DNA of 64,000 nt, taken from positions 23,091,686 to 23,155,685 of the forward strand of contig AP025075.1 of NCBI GenBank assembly GCA_036186865.1, given 5' to 3'. The DNA comes from Eustoma russellianum (lineage: Eukaryota > Streptophyta > Magnoliopsida > Gentianales > Gentianaceae). Numbering within the stretch: position 1 is the stretch's first letter; each line of letters starts with the position of its first letter. Shown piece by piece: positions 10,996-21,510 of the stretch. A program made the position numbers and the translations under genes. The notes under the pieces were generated by a model, which did no database searches, was not told where the DNA came from, and saw nothing but the letters and a program-made list of their open reading frames with translations.

Positions 10996-11082
10996 GTACT
11001 GATCTTGAAAATTTTTGAAATTTTCATGCTCAGAACTCAAGATGGTTTTATCAACCCATATTGAGCAACCCCAACCTACTTC

Positions 11083-12657
11083 TTATAGATACAAAGACAT
11101 CACTAGGTAAGGGTTTCGTGAAAATGTCCTCAAGTGGTCATGTGTAGGAACAAATTCTACACTAACCAAGTTCTTTTGTACACAATCACGGATGAAATGA
11201 TACCTCACTTCGATATGCTTAGTCCGACTATGTTGGACAGGATTTTGTGCAATATTTATGGCGGACGTGTTATCGCACAAAATTGGCACCTTTGAGAAGT
11301 GAACGTTATAATCATTTAAAGTGTTGGTCATCCATAACAATTGTGCACAACACGAGGCGGCCGACACATATTCGGATTCCGCCGTAGAGAGAGACACACT
11401 GTTTTGTTTCTTGGAGTACCAAGAGAACGAGACAATCTCCAAGAAACTGACAAGTTCCGGAGGTGCTCTTTCTATCAACTAGACTCCCCGCATAATCGGA
11501 GTCACAATAACCTCTTAAATCAAAACATGCATTCTTAGGATAAAATAAACCAAATTTCAAAGTACTTCTAAGGTATCTAAGGATGCGTTTTACCGCAATA
11601 AAATGCATCTCCCTAGGATCACTTTGAAATCTAGCACATAAGCATACTGCATGTAAAATATCGGGTCTACTAGCCGTTAAGTAAAGTAGACTACCTATAA
11701 TGCCACGATACAAGGTTACCATCGACATGTTTTCCCTTTTCATCCTTGTCAAGCTTTGCACTTGTGCTCATTGGAGTGTTCACCTCTCTTCCTTCACCAA
11801 AATTGTACTTTTTGAGCAAGTCTCTTGTGTATTTGGCTTGGGAAATGTACACACCATCTTTGGTTTGCTTGATTTGTAATCCAATGAAATAATTTAGCTC
11901 GCCCATCATGCTCATCTCGAACTCACCTTGCATAAGACTAGCAAATTGCTCACAAAGACAATTGTTAGTAGCACCAAAAATAATATCATCAACATATACT
12001 TGAACAATCAAATGATTCTTACCTTGTTCTTTTATGAACAGCGTAGTGTCAACTTTACCTCTTGAAAAACCATTATTAAGAAGAAAAGTACTTAACCTCT
12101 CATACCAAGCTCTTGGAGCTTGTTTGAGGCCGTAAAGTGCCTTTTAAGTTTGAAGACATGATGTGGTGAATCATGACATTCAAACCCGGGGGGTTGTGCA
12201 ACATACACTTCCTCTTGAATAACACCATTCAAGAACGCGGATTTAACATCCATTTGGTAAAGTGTAAAATCTCTATAACAAGCATATGCTAACACATTCT
12301 AATAGCTTCAAGCCGTGCTACGGGTGCAAATGTCTCATCAAAATCAATACCTTCTTCTTGACGGTATCCTTGAGCAACTAATCTAGCCTTGTTTCTAGTG
12401 ACATTACCTTGATCATTCATCTTGTTACGAAAAACCCATTTCGTACCAATAATAGGATGATCGTGTGGTTGGGAACTAACTCCCAAACATCACTTCTTTC
12501 AAATTGGTTTAATTCTTCTTGCATAGCCAAGATCCAATTTTCATCAAGAAGTGCATCTTTAACATTTTTAGGCTCTATAAGAGAGACAAATGCATTCTCT
12601 CTATATTGCCTTCGTGTGGTGATACCTCTATTTAAATCACCTATGACTAACTCTTGA
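11083..12657 (-). pseudogene. Sirevirus R reverse transcriptase and RNase H
   Basis: RT motifs on the minus strand: GTKWVFRNK and KARLVAQGYRQEEGIDFDETFAPVAR split over two runs (12440-12300), MDVKSAFLNG (about 12250), and the catalytic YVDDIIFGATN (about 12000-11965). RNase H: YCDSDYAGSLVDRKSTSG (about 11500), SLSTAESEYVSA (about 11385) and CDNTSAINIAQNP (about 11275), with all acidic residues kept. The RT is broken by frameshifts near 12290, 12160 and 12015 and RNase H by one near 11440. A tail with two stops leads toward the downstream motif array. Confidence 0.88.
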
Positions 12658-13074
12658 GGGTGAGAACTTTGTGCTTAAATGATCTAGGAAGATGGATACA
12701 TCACCTCCAACTTCCTCTTGATCATGTTCCAGAAGAGATGAACCTTCATCATTGTCATGAACCTCATGTTCCGGAAAGTGTGATGCATTTTTTACATTTT
12801 GTGAATCAACATGAGTAGAAGAGACATTTTTACTTGACTCACTAAGTTCATTTACACAAGGTGGAGGAGTGCCTTCGAGAGGTTCAACTCTCAAGTCAAC
12901 GAAGATGTTTCCATTTGGATGATCATCAACGATCTCTCGTTGAGGAACTACCATAGGAACATCCTCAAGAATTTCTTCTTGAGGAGTCACATCTTCATCC
13001 TCTTCACAATCCTCATTAAGTTTAGGTTCATCACTAAGTGACTCATTAAACTTAACATGGATTGATTCTTCCAC
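12637..13074 (-). pseudogene. Sirevirus R linker between integrase and RT
   Basis: An acidic, low-complexity segment (EDEDVTPQEE, HDNDEGSS) linking the integrase C-terminus to RT. Copia polyproteins have such a variable, disordered linker here. It is separated from the integrase frame by the stop near 13128. No catalytic role is expected. Confidence 0.6.
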
Positions 13075-13127
13075 CTTTTGACTCCTTTTGTTGAAAACAC
13101 GAAATGCTTTACTATTTGAGGCATAAC

Positions 13128-14273
13128 CTAAAAGATACCTTCATCTGCTTTGAGGTCAAGTTTGTCCAAAGTATCTTTGGTATTAAGTATAAAACACTTG
13201 CAACCAAAGACTTTGAAATACCCAATGTTGGGAACTTTTCCATTCCAAAGCTCATAGGGAGTCACATTTAGGTATGGTCTCAAATAGACACGATTGATCA
13301 CATGGCAAGCGGCATTAACCGCTTCGGCCCAAAAATACTTGGGCAAACCGAACTCATTTAACATTGCTCTACACATCTCTTGTAGAGTTCTATTCTTTCG
13401 TTCGGCCACATCATTTTGTTGAGGAGTTCTAGGTGCCGAAAGGTCATGAGAGTATCCTTTGGATACACAAAACCTTTCGAAATCACCATCGAACTCACCA
13501 CCACGATCACTACGGATGGTTTTGATGGTGTCACCCACGTGATTTTCCAATCGTTTACTTAGACTTATGAACTCACTACATGCATCACTTTTCTTAGCAA
13601 GAAACATCACCCACGTATAACGAGTATAGTCATCTACTACCACGAAGGTGTAATGTTTGCCACCCAAGCTTCTTGTTCCAACAACCCCATACAAGTCCAT
13701 ATGAAGCAATTGTAGGGGCTTGGAGGTGGAAATATTTGTCTTGGGTTTGAAACTTGTTTTCACAAGTTTCGCCTTTTGACAAGTGTCACATAAGTCATTG
13801 TTTTCAAAACTCATTTTTGGAAGGCCTCGGACTTTATCATTTTCGCAAATAAATTTAAATGTTTTGAAACATACATGTCCGAGACGTCTATGCCATAGTT
13901 GCGTCAAATCATTCTTAGCAACTAGACAAGACACATTTTGAGAAACCAAATCATTGATGCTAACCTTGTAAATATTTTTGAAACGCAAAGCCTCAAATAA
14001 AATCTTTTCTTCCTTTTTCACAACACACTTTGTTTTCAAAAACGTAACCTCATAGTTAGCATCACAAATTTGACTGACACTTATCAAGTTAAACTTAAGA
14101 CCTACAACATATGAGACATCACTAAGAAAGAAGGAATCGTTACCCCACAATACCATGTCCTTTGATTTGGCCTTTGCTACCGCTAAAGTGGACAACTCCT
14201 CCGTCTTGCATAGTGAGTCTATGGAAGAGACGTTTGTCTCCCGTCATATGGTTGGAACACCCACTGTCCACGA
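13128..14273 (-). pseudogene. Sirevirus R protease and integrase
   Basis: The protease signature VDSGCSNHM lies at 14273-14247, in a frame shifted from its neighbours. The long frame 14195-13128 holds the integrase: zinc finger LWHRRLGHVC and LCDTCQKAK, then catalytic D in LHMDLYG, D in IRSDRGGEFD and E in QQNDVAERKNRT, so the full D-D-E triad is present. The second half carries the GKVPNIGYFKVFGCKCF segment typical of Copia integrases. The frame ends at a stop (13128) before the linker. The 355-residue uninterrupted run is one of the best preserved in the window. Confidence 0.88.
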
Positions 14274-16191
14274 CCCATTTGACCATCTTGTCTTCGCTTT
14301 CTCCATTGGGTGCTAGGGCCTACAAAAGAACCATATGAAGTTGGTACCCTTTTTGCTTTGGGTCCTTGAAGGTTAGTTACCTTCACATCACCTTTTGGCA
14401 CCCACACAAGATTCTTATTATTCTTAGCTCTACATACTCTTTCTACATGACCTTTCCTATTGCAATAAAACATGTAGGAGTATGCTTGTGTGATGGTGCA
14501 TGCTTGTGCGAATGTTTGTGCATTGGCACATGTCGTGTTTCCTTCTTAGGAACCACCTTCTTTGGAATTGAAGAAGGTTTTTGTTTCACAACATGAACCA
14601 AAGGTTGTGACACCTTTGGTGCATTAGCCTTTTGTTTAGGCATGTGCCTTTGCTTCTTCAAGGAGGTTTTAGACTCTTTGATCACTTGTGCTTGTTCCTT
14701 TTTATTTCCCTTCTTAGATGCATACATGGCACTAGGTTTGACTTTCATGCTTGGCCTAGATGCATCTTTGATCTCTACCTTTTTAGCACTTACCCTTGAT
14801 TCATTTTTCTTATCCTCAAGGGCTTGAGCACATGATTTCATCAAATCATGTTTCTCTTCAAGTGCAATCACATGCATAGTTAAAAATATATCATACTCAA
14901 GTTGCAATGCAATGTGATTTTCTAACGTGTCATTATACTCATTTATGCATGCTCTAAACTCTTTCTTGACACGTTGATATTTTAAATCAAGGAGATCATT
15001 TTCTTGTATTAAATCTTCTCGTTCATCAATAACTTTATAGTGAGATGAAATAGTGCATACCTCCTTGTCATCGTCGATGGCCATTAGTGCAAAGAATTCC
15101 TTGTCAAGATCATCTTCCACCACCCCCGTGAGTGCAAGATCATCTCTATCGCCATTGTCGCTTTCGGACCCGGAAAGAAGGCTCTCCCAATGGGCTACCT
15201 CCGCTTGCAAGGCCTTCTTCTTTTGGTAGATGGCCTTCTTGTCTTTGAGTTGCGGCTCCTTCACCCGACAATCCTTCATGAAGTGACCAAGCTTCCCACA
15301 TTTGTAACATTTATTCTCTTGGTCCTTCACTTTGTCCTTGGGATATCTTTTCTTGACGAATCTCCTTGCTTCGTCACCATTTTTTCTCGCAATACGTCGG
15401 AATCTTTTGACAAGAAGTCCGACTTCATCATCCGAGTCCTCCGACTCTACGACCAACGCCTTTGAAGATTGGCGAATAGGATCATTCTTTTCTTGTGCAT
15501 CCAAATGAATCTCATAAGTAATGAGATTCCCGTATAACTCGTCCAAGGTGATTGTTTCAAGATCCTTGGACTCCTCAATGGCCGTCACTTTCGCTTTCCA
15601 TTCTCTTCCTAAACTGTTTAGGAAGCAATGATTTAAATCTTCTTGTTCTATCTTCTTGCCAACCGCTTTGAGAAGGTTGACAAGTTTGGTGAATCTTTGG
15701 ATGGACTCTTCAATCTTTTCACCTTTGGGGACAGTGAAGTTGTAAAATTGTTTTATCAACTGTCTCCTTTTGGCCTTTCTTACTTGAGATGTTCCTTCGT
15801 GGATCATCTCAAGCTTTGTCCAAGCCTCATGTGCGGATTGGACACCTTGAATCTGAGCTCTCTCATTTGTGGAAAGAGAGCTATTTAAAATAGCAAGAGC
15901 TTTGCTATTTATGGCCAACTGGAACTCCTCTTCAGGAGTAGGATCATCAATATCAATGGGAATCATAGATCCTTTTGAGACCTCAACCCATATTCTGTGA
16001 GAACAAGAACGCAAGTACGTTTCCATGTTTGACTTCCACAGTGGGTAGTTTAAAGGGTCAAACATGGGAACTTTAACGTGGACATTTGAGATAGAAGGGA
16101 ATAGGGTTTCCTGCCTCCTTCTTCTGGAGGTTTCAGCACTAGGAGAACCCAAGTCATCAAAAACAAAGGGATCCATACTAGAAATGATCAA
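14219..16191 (-). pseudogene. Sirevirus R gag with two CCHC knuckles, frameshifted
   Basis: Capsid/nucleocapsid protein. The 582-residue run 16191-14443 has a UBN2-type core (VPMFDPLNYPLWKSNM near residue 40, then AHEAWTKLEMIHEGT and FLNSLGREWKAKVTAIEE), a CCHC knuckle CYKCGKLGHFMKDC near residue 300, a coiled-coil-prone stretch near residues 400-470 and a Lys/His-rich tail. A second knuckle, with YCNRKGHVERVC, continues in another frame at 14473 onward, implying loss of one base in a T run near 14468. Two start codons are possible (16191 or 16176). Long gag with a coiled C-terminal region is a Sirevirus trait. Confidence 0.85.
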
Positions 16192-16223
16192 ATCTTGTAT
16201 TTGGACTCAAATAAACAAGATGT

Positions 16224-16238
16224 GGCTCTGATACCAAT
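16224..16238 (-). promoter_or_regulatory. Primer binding site of Sirevirus R
   Basis: On the minus strand TGGTATCAGAGCC begins two bases after the LTR end. It matches the 3' end of plant initiator tRNA-Met as used by Copia elements to prime minus-strand DNA synthesis, and fixes the end of the 5' LTR at 16239. Confidence 0.9.
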
Positions 16239-17721
16239 TGTTAGGTCCCTTAGAACACACTAGAAGGGGGGTTGAATAGTGTGTTCACCAAGTATGGATA
16301 TTTTATGGCTATTTTTCGTTTTCGAGTGCAACCAATACTTGGGTGTGTTCTTTAGAAAGAGTAAAGACTTGAAAGAAAGTAAAGAACACAAGTATGTATA
16401 GAGGTTCAAGTCGAATGACTCTACTCCTCTACCTTCTTGGTGTTTCACAAGAAGGATTTTGAAATGGGGATTGTTATTTCTTTTGGGGGAAACAACAATC
16501 AAAACAAAATCAAGAAAATACAAAAACTAGGCCCCTTGCCTAGACCACAACCAAGAATTCTAACCCTTTGAAGTCTAGCCTCCAAAGATCTTCTTTGCCC
16601 TCAAAGAAATCTTGTAGGGAGAATAGTGCACCACACACTATCAACTAACCCTTCAAAGTCTAGAAAACTTAAACAAAGAGCACCCTTGCTCCTTGACCAA
16701 CAATCTACCCAATCTCTCACAGAATAATCTCACCAAGAAGAAGACTCTTCTTCTTACAATAATCACTCTCAACAATAAAATAAAGATATACAAAGATTAC
16801 AAATATTTTGAGAGCTTGAGCTTGAGAGAACTTGAGAGCTTGAAGAGTAGAAAGTTGTTGAAGAATGTGGAAGAAACCCTATTTTATCAACTTCAAAGTT
16901 TCTTCCCGTTTGAAACCCTCTGCACTGACATTAATGGGTTTTGGCATCATGTGTTGGTGAGTCCTCATCATTGGAGATCTCCCTTTGGCATGTAGCAACA
17001 TTCTTGGAGAGATTTCAAATTGAATGCCAAGAAAGGAAACCTGAAAATCTTCAACAGAGAGGAGCCTGCAAAAAAGACACTAAAAAGAGAGGGTACAGAG
17101 AGTCAACTGATGTTAAAAAGTGAAGTTCAAGACCTTTGTAACGTTGGTCACATGAAGCGCCTAATGTGCAAAAGCACAGGCGTTCGATGTGACATTGAGC
17201 GCTTGATGTGAAAATGAACAGTCGTTCGAAGTCACATCAAGCGCCTAATGTGGGCTTCTTAAGGCGTTCGAAGTCACATGAAGCGCTTAATGTGGCACTT
17301 CATGCTTGTTCGAACTAACTCTGACTTTTACTCAGAGAAAGTACTTAGGAGTACGTGCCCAGCCAGGGGAAAAGTACTTTTGGCATCGTGGACTGCATAA
17401 AGCGCCTAAAGAGGCGTTCAAAGTGTTCGCACTTTTCAACAGGTCACATAAAGCGCCTAATCAGGTGTTCAAAGGGTCCTGTTTTACAAACACACACATG
17501 AAGCGCCTAATCTAGGCGTTCGAAGTGTTCGCAGATCCAGACACTTCACATAAGGCGCCTAATCTAGGCGTTCGAAGTGTACTGGACTCCACCAAGGTAC
17601 ATTAAGCGCCTAATGTAGGCGTTCGAAGTATACTGACTTCAAACAACTAACATGAAGCGCCTAATGGGTTGTTCAATGTGCCAAAGTTGTGCAAATCATC
17701 AAAACTCAACATGTTCTAACA
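16239..17721 (-). repeat. Sirevirus R 5' LTR (copy B)
   Basis: Minus-strand LTR from TGTTAGAACATG (17721) to GGGACCTAACA (16239), 1,483 bases, against 1,485 in copy A with only a handful of differences. TSD GTCAA follows at 17722-17726. The U3 part carries the motif array at 17145-17680. It would hold the promoter and polyadenylation signals of the element; no unambiguous TATA box was picked out. Confidence 0.9.
17145..17680. repeat. Inverted-motif array in R LTR copy B
   Basis: Same layout as 7295-7830: alternating aagcgcctaatg-like and gcgttcgaag-like motifs around short spacers. One position differs informatively: at 17465 agg(t)gttcaaag replaces agg(c)gttcaaag in copy A, a C-to-T change at a CpG-like site. 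Confidence 0.8.
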
Positions 17722-18441
17722 GTCAACTCTATTTCCCTACTTTGTATCATAGTATTTGGATTATTTGGTAAAGCTCTGCTTGCCGTCAAGCGAATGAGAA
17801 TATTTTTGACCTATCTTAAGCGAATAATATTTATTTACTCGACTTAGTCTTATCAAGTCATAATTGTCATTTCTTGAAATAACAGAGTAGGTTAACTATA
17901 TATTTCCAATAAGCTAATTACTAGGACAAAGATAATTGCTTGACATATAATGACAATTTAAATTACAAATAAAATATTCGTTCTATTTTTTATTAAAAAA
18001 ATAAAATAAAATAAAGCAACAAAGTGGACTTTTGAAGGCTAACAGCTCAGGGTGCTGTTACATGAAAATGCATTTATGGTGGAACTTTAATGTAGTACAG
18101 CAGCATCTTCAAAATTGAAATATATATATGAGTGTGTTGAACTTTCTTCCATATGTAAGAAAAAGGCTTAAAAAGCGTTGGAAGGTTGATGGACCTTGAT
18201 CAATTACTCTGCTTCTTTTTTTTTTTTTTTTGTTGAAGGTAAATTTGATTTCACTAATAAACCATCATCAGCTATATCATCCGAAGATACATATAGTATT
18301 GGAAACATCTTACATGAGGCCAAAACATTATTTGAAAAGCCAAATCTAACCAAAAGATGGGGATTTTTTAAGTAAATCGAACGGTAAAAACCATCGCAAT
18401 TTTTGTTGAGAAACAAGGTTCAAGTCACCATCTTTGATTCC
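17722..18441. repeat. Duplicated host-like flank, copy B
   Basis: Original right flank of the R insertion. It is AT-rich, includes a poly-T run near 18220 and the dispersed repeat at 18295-18430. Minus-strand frames of 60-100 codons through the repeat are not supported as genes. Apart from the cysteine-rich frame to its right, nothing coding is seen. Confidence 0.6.
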
Positions 18442-18642
18442 CTATATATGCACAAAAGAAGGGGTGGGGGGAGAGAGATAAAACAACTTTAGTAAATTGG
18501 CGACTCCATGAAAAATGTAACCTTTGTCATAAAGGTTACGGTCGTCGCAAATACATGGTTCAACAAAACTATGGCTACAAGTTCTTTCAATACAATTGCC
18601 TACATAGCAGATTTTAGTGTTACAAAAACCGCGTGAGCATGG
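18442..18642 (-). pseudogene. Cysteine-rich small peptide frame, downstream part, interrupted by K LTR
   Basis: On the minus strand the frame reads from the K LTR junction (18642) to a stop at 18442. Cysteines are spaced C-x4-C-x4-C-x4-C-x4-C-x7-C-x1-C, ending in PCICDD, and further upstream codons with one more cysteine (x3 spacing) are found on the other side of the LTR at about 20055-20065. The PCICD motif is shared with the neighbouring gene at 20661-21437. Eight cysteines in about 40 residues suggest a disulfide-rich secreted peptide, but I see no signal peptide or start for this copy. Split by a 1.4 kb LTR, it is presumably dead. Defensin-like or knottin-like are both possible. Confidence 0.45.
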
Positions 18643-20049
18643 TGTTAGATCCGTGACAATCACTTTAGAAGGGGTGAATAGATTGCTGGATGATTTTGAA
18701 GAACTTTCTTGTTTTTGGCTATCTTCAACTCAATGAAAAACAAATCAAAGAAAAAAATGGGAGATGAGAGAAAATGAATGAGTAAACCTGATATAGAGTG
18801 GTTAAAATTGTAAATGATTCTATTCTACAACTACTTTATTTCCAAAGTGGATTTTCAACAACTACTCTTCTTATTATTCTTAATAAGAACAACCACGGCA
18901 ATACTTACACTAACACCTTAGTATACGAACCACAACACAACTTCTTGCACAAAACAATTTTGTGCAACCATAACATCTTCAGCTCTAAACAAGAACAACT
19001 TCTTGCTACCTCACAACTTCAACAAAGTTCTTTGAGAGAAATTTCTCACAGTGGGTTTTAGGAAATAGTGGGGTTTACACATTCTCACTAGTCTAGACAC
19101 AAGCAAGAGATCAAATATTTTTGGTCTCTTTTGTGTTAGACTTACAAACTCTCAATTTACAACAATGAAGAACAAATAAGAGCTTAACAAGCGTTAAAAA
19201 ACTTTACACAAATGAGCGAAATTTACAACAATGAAGAATAAAGCTTGAATAGGATAAAAGTGTATGAAAGCCTCATCTGAGCTTCTTCAATTTATAGGAG
19301 GTGTAATACACGTTTTTGGATCCTTTACCAAGTCTTCGAGTAAATTTCAAGCCTTCACAATTTGAAAAAAGTCTTTAGCCACTCTATCAATTGATTTGAT
19401 CCTCTAAAACCACCCTAGAGAATCTTAGACATGGATATAATAGTCAAGGAAGTATGTGTTTAATTTTAGTGAAAAGTCCACAAGAAATTTGAGCAAGATT
19501 GGAAACAGAAATACCATGAAGCTCCCTTGGATTTTGTTCCAACGGTCATAAAAATTTGAATTCTGGATGATATCGATGGATCGATGTGTCTGCGTTGAGA
19601 GATCGATGTCCTCCAGCGAGGTTCTAGTTTTGAATCTGCCATACATCGATCTATCGACGTCTCTATCTTGAGAGACTAATGTGCACATCGATCGATCGAT
19701 GTTCCAAAGCTGAGAGATCGATGTCCTCCAGTAAGGTTCCAACTCTGAACCTTCACTACATCGATCGATCGATTTCTCTAACTTAAACACTAATGTGACA
19801 TCGATCGATCGTTATCTCCCTCCTTGAGAGATCGATGTTAGACAATAAGGTTCCGACTTTGAACCTTTCCAACATGGATCGATCCATGTCTCTCCTAAAG
19901 AGACTGATATATATATCAATCGATCCATGTGAGAGATTGATGTTTCATAGTGTGTTTTTCTCATTTTGTTTCAAATCCCAATTGTGAAATTCCTTTTTAA
20001 CTCTTTTAAAACATCTTTTAACTTCTTCAAAACATTTCATATTCCAACA
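18643..20049 (-). repeat. Sirevirus K family solo LTR (TSD CATGG)
   Basis: Minus-strand LTR from TGTTGGAATATG (20049) to GGATCTAACA (18643), 1,407 bases, with CATGG on both sides (18638-18642 and 20050-20054) and no internal region: a clean solo LTR. It is the same family as the LTRs at 50769-52089 and 55620-56920 (shared starts with tgttttgaagaagttaaaag-like sequence and a shared tail). It inserted into the cysteine-rich frame at 18442-18642/20055-20110. The first half holds an array of ATCGATCGAT palindromes. Confidence 0.9.
19565..19945. repeat. ATCGATCGATCGATGT palindrome array in K LTR
   Basis: About seven blocks centred on variants of catcgatcgatcgatgt, alternating with gagagatcgatgtcctcc half-sites, spaced 40-75 bases. 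Corresponding arrays occur at 50880-51175 and 55730-56030 in the K element. The perfect core is a self-complementary ATCGATCGAT and is CpG-containing. Confidence 0.85.
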
Positions 20050-20580
20050 CATGGAGGTGTGCAATCACCATGTCTCGTTATCAGCACAAGTGTAATGGTC
20101 CAATGATCTTGAGGAAAGCATCAACATAAGAAGTATCTAATGTAAGAGAAACGTTACCTAATTTAGTTTTTGAAGTTGTAGCTAACTCATAAAAGATCTA
20201 GTATACGTTTTATTTGTTTGTATCGTGGAGAATTGTGAGAACATTTAATGAAATGGTTAAGTTGGAACATTGAATGAAATGGTTAAGTTGTTGGACAAGA
20301 AACTACTGAGTACGGACTCGGCTTGGTTTAAGTCACAGGCGTTGACAAAATATATATAGAAAAGACATAAAAAGAGAAAAATAGAAAAAATAAATAGACT
20401 TGGATTGTCACTCAAAATTTACATCAATCACGATTATCGTGAAGAAACGAGGACATAAAAAAGATGCATCTTATTCAACTGAACCCAAGATTGATTCACC
20501 GTTTGAACATTTAATGTTACGGAAATAGGACAAGCATACTACCGCCTGATCTAGGCTAGTAATCGACCGTTTGAAAACAA
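20050..20580. other. Spacer with upstream remnant of the cysteine-rich frame
   Basis: Positions 20050-20110 continue, on the minus strand, the open frame of the interrupted cysteine-rich peptide (includes GDC and TPP codons before the insertion site). A direct repeat gaaatggttaagttg is seen at 20249 and 20276. TA-rich tatatata at 20350. Positions about 20480-20660 are the 3' flank of the neighbouring gene and are matched at 58378-58560. Nothing else is recognised. Confidence 0.45.
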
Positions 20581-20660
20581 ATTACTCAGAATATAAAAGT
20601 GAAATTAGACGAGAGAAGTTGGCGTGATGATGATCTGTTTCGGGTACATCCAAAGGGGTC

Positions 20661-21437
20661 TTATGGGACATAGCATGATCCAGTGGTATAGAGATCGCAT
20701 ATGCAAGGTGAGTTGCAATCGTTAACTGAATTGTAACAGATATCGTCGGCACAAGGATGTGGAAGATCATCAAGCAGCTTCAATTTGGTTGAAGGAATTA
20801 GGGATCCAAGCAGTTTTCTTGGCTCCCCAACCTCGTCAATCCGACCATTCTTCATCATTAAGTAATACAGACAGTTTGAATATAAACAAGTCGTCATACT
20901 CATCATCGTCATCATTATCCAGCTATCGCTAGGGTGAGAAGGGTAAGTGACCGGCAAACAATACCTTTGTTCCAAGGGAGAGAGTTTGCTTCTAATGAGA
21001 CAAAAATAATAAACAAGCACATGACGGAAGGAGGAAGAAAATGAGCTAACCCTCTTCTCTATGCAGTGTAAATATGAAATTATGAACGTTAAACATTTCT
21101 GTGCAAGCTGCTAAAAATCCGTTAAAGTACCTGCTTTGATGGCCATGGGCACTATTTTCGCCGCAGTATCGTCAACAGCTTTGCCTGTTGAAGTTATTTG
21201 ATCAGCCTCCTGTGTGCGTAAAGTCGGAGCTGCATCCATGCCGATAGCTACAATATCTCAAGAGAAAATTACGTTTAAGAATATCCTTGAAATAAAGTTA
21301 GGAAGATGAAAAATTGGATAGAAACGGAATAGTTTGGCAATATTGGATTCAAAAGAATTCTGCAATCCATAGTCTACATAAGAAAACTAACCACAGCTGA
21401 TGACGCAAAAGACGAACATGAAAGTGATGATGGTCAT
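20661..21437 (-). CDS. Candidate secreted cysteine-rich (knottin-like) peptide gene, multi-exon
   Basis: Not a family I can name. The model on the minus strand: exon 1 21437-21392 encodes a hydrophobic signal-like start (MTIITFMFVFCVISC), donor GTTAG; exon 2 21247-21131 (acceptor TTGTAG, donor GTACTT) encodes a propeptide-like part (MDAAPTLRTQEADQ, ending in MAIKA); exon 3 20991-20965 (acceptor CATTAG, donor GTATTG). The last exon ends at stop 20661 and carries six cysteines spaced C-x4-C-x6-C-x3-C-x1-C-x7-C just before the stop, a spacing compatible with an inhibitor-cystine-knot. Exons 1-3 are in phase with each other, but I found no acceptor joining exon 3 to the last exon in phase; so either an exon is missing from the model or the gene has a frameshift. 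A 3'-end copy lies at 58378-58583. Confidence 0.45.
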
Positions 21438-21497
21438 TTCTTTTTCACAATGAGAAAGCTTTGAATCTTGAGGCGAGTGTCTACTTAGTTTTGCACT

Positions 21498-21510
21498 TAA
21501 TTTATAGAAA
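21498..21510 (-). promoter_or_regulatory. TATA box of the cysteine-rich peptide gene
   Basis: TTTCTATAAATTA on the minus strand, about 60 bases upstream of the proposed ATG at 21437, a normal distance for a plant promoter with a short leader. It supports the chosen start. Confidence 0.45.

Larger units (their letters stand above)
9422..17721 (-). mobile_element. Sirevirus R: Ty1/Copia element with env-like frame, 3' end missing
   Basis: On the minus strand: 5' LTR (17721-16239), primer binding site, gag, protease, integrase, RT, RNase H, an inverted-motif array and an env-like frame. This order, with an extra frame after pol, a long gag with coiled C-terminal part and the RT box YVDDIIFGATN, is typical of the Sirevirus (SIRE/Maximus) lineage. 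The 5' LTR is followed by GTCAA (17722-17726). The 3' end of the env-like frame, the polypurine tract and the 3' LTR are absent: the sequence runs into a truncated K LTR at 9421. All frames carry lesions. Confidence 0.88.

Noticed and set aside
16224..17721. R copy A and copy B as the two LTRs of one intact element
   Set aside because: Copy A is flanked by GTCAA and host-like sequence on its inner side, and the internal region starts at a junction inside a K LTR, so A is not the 3' LTR.
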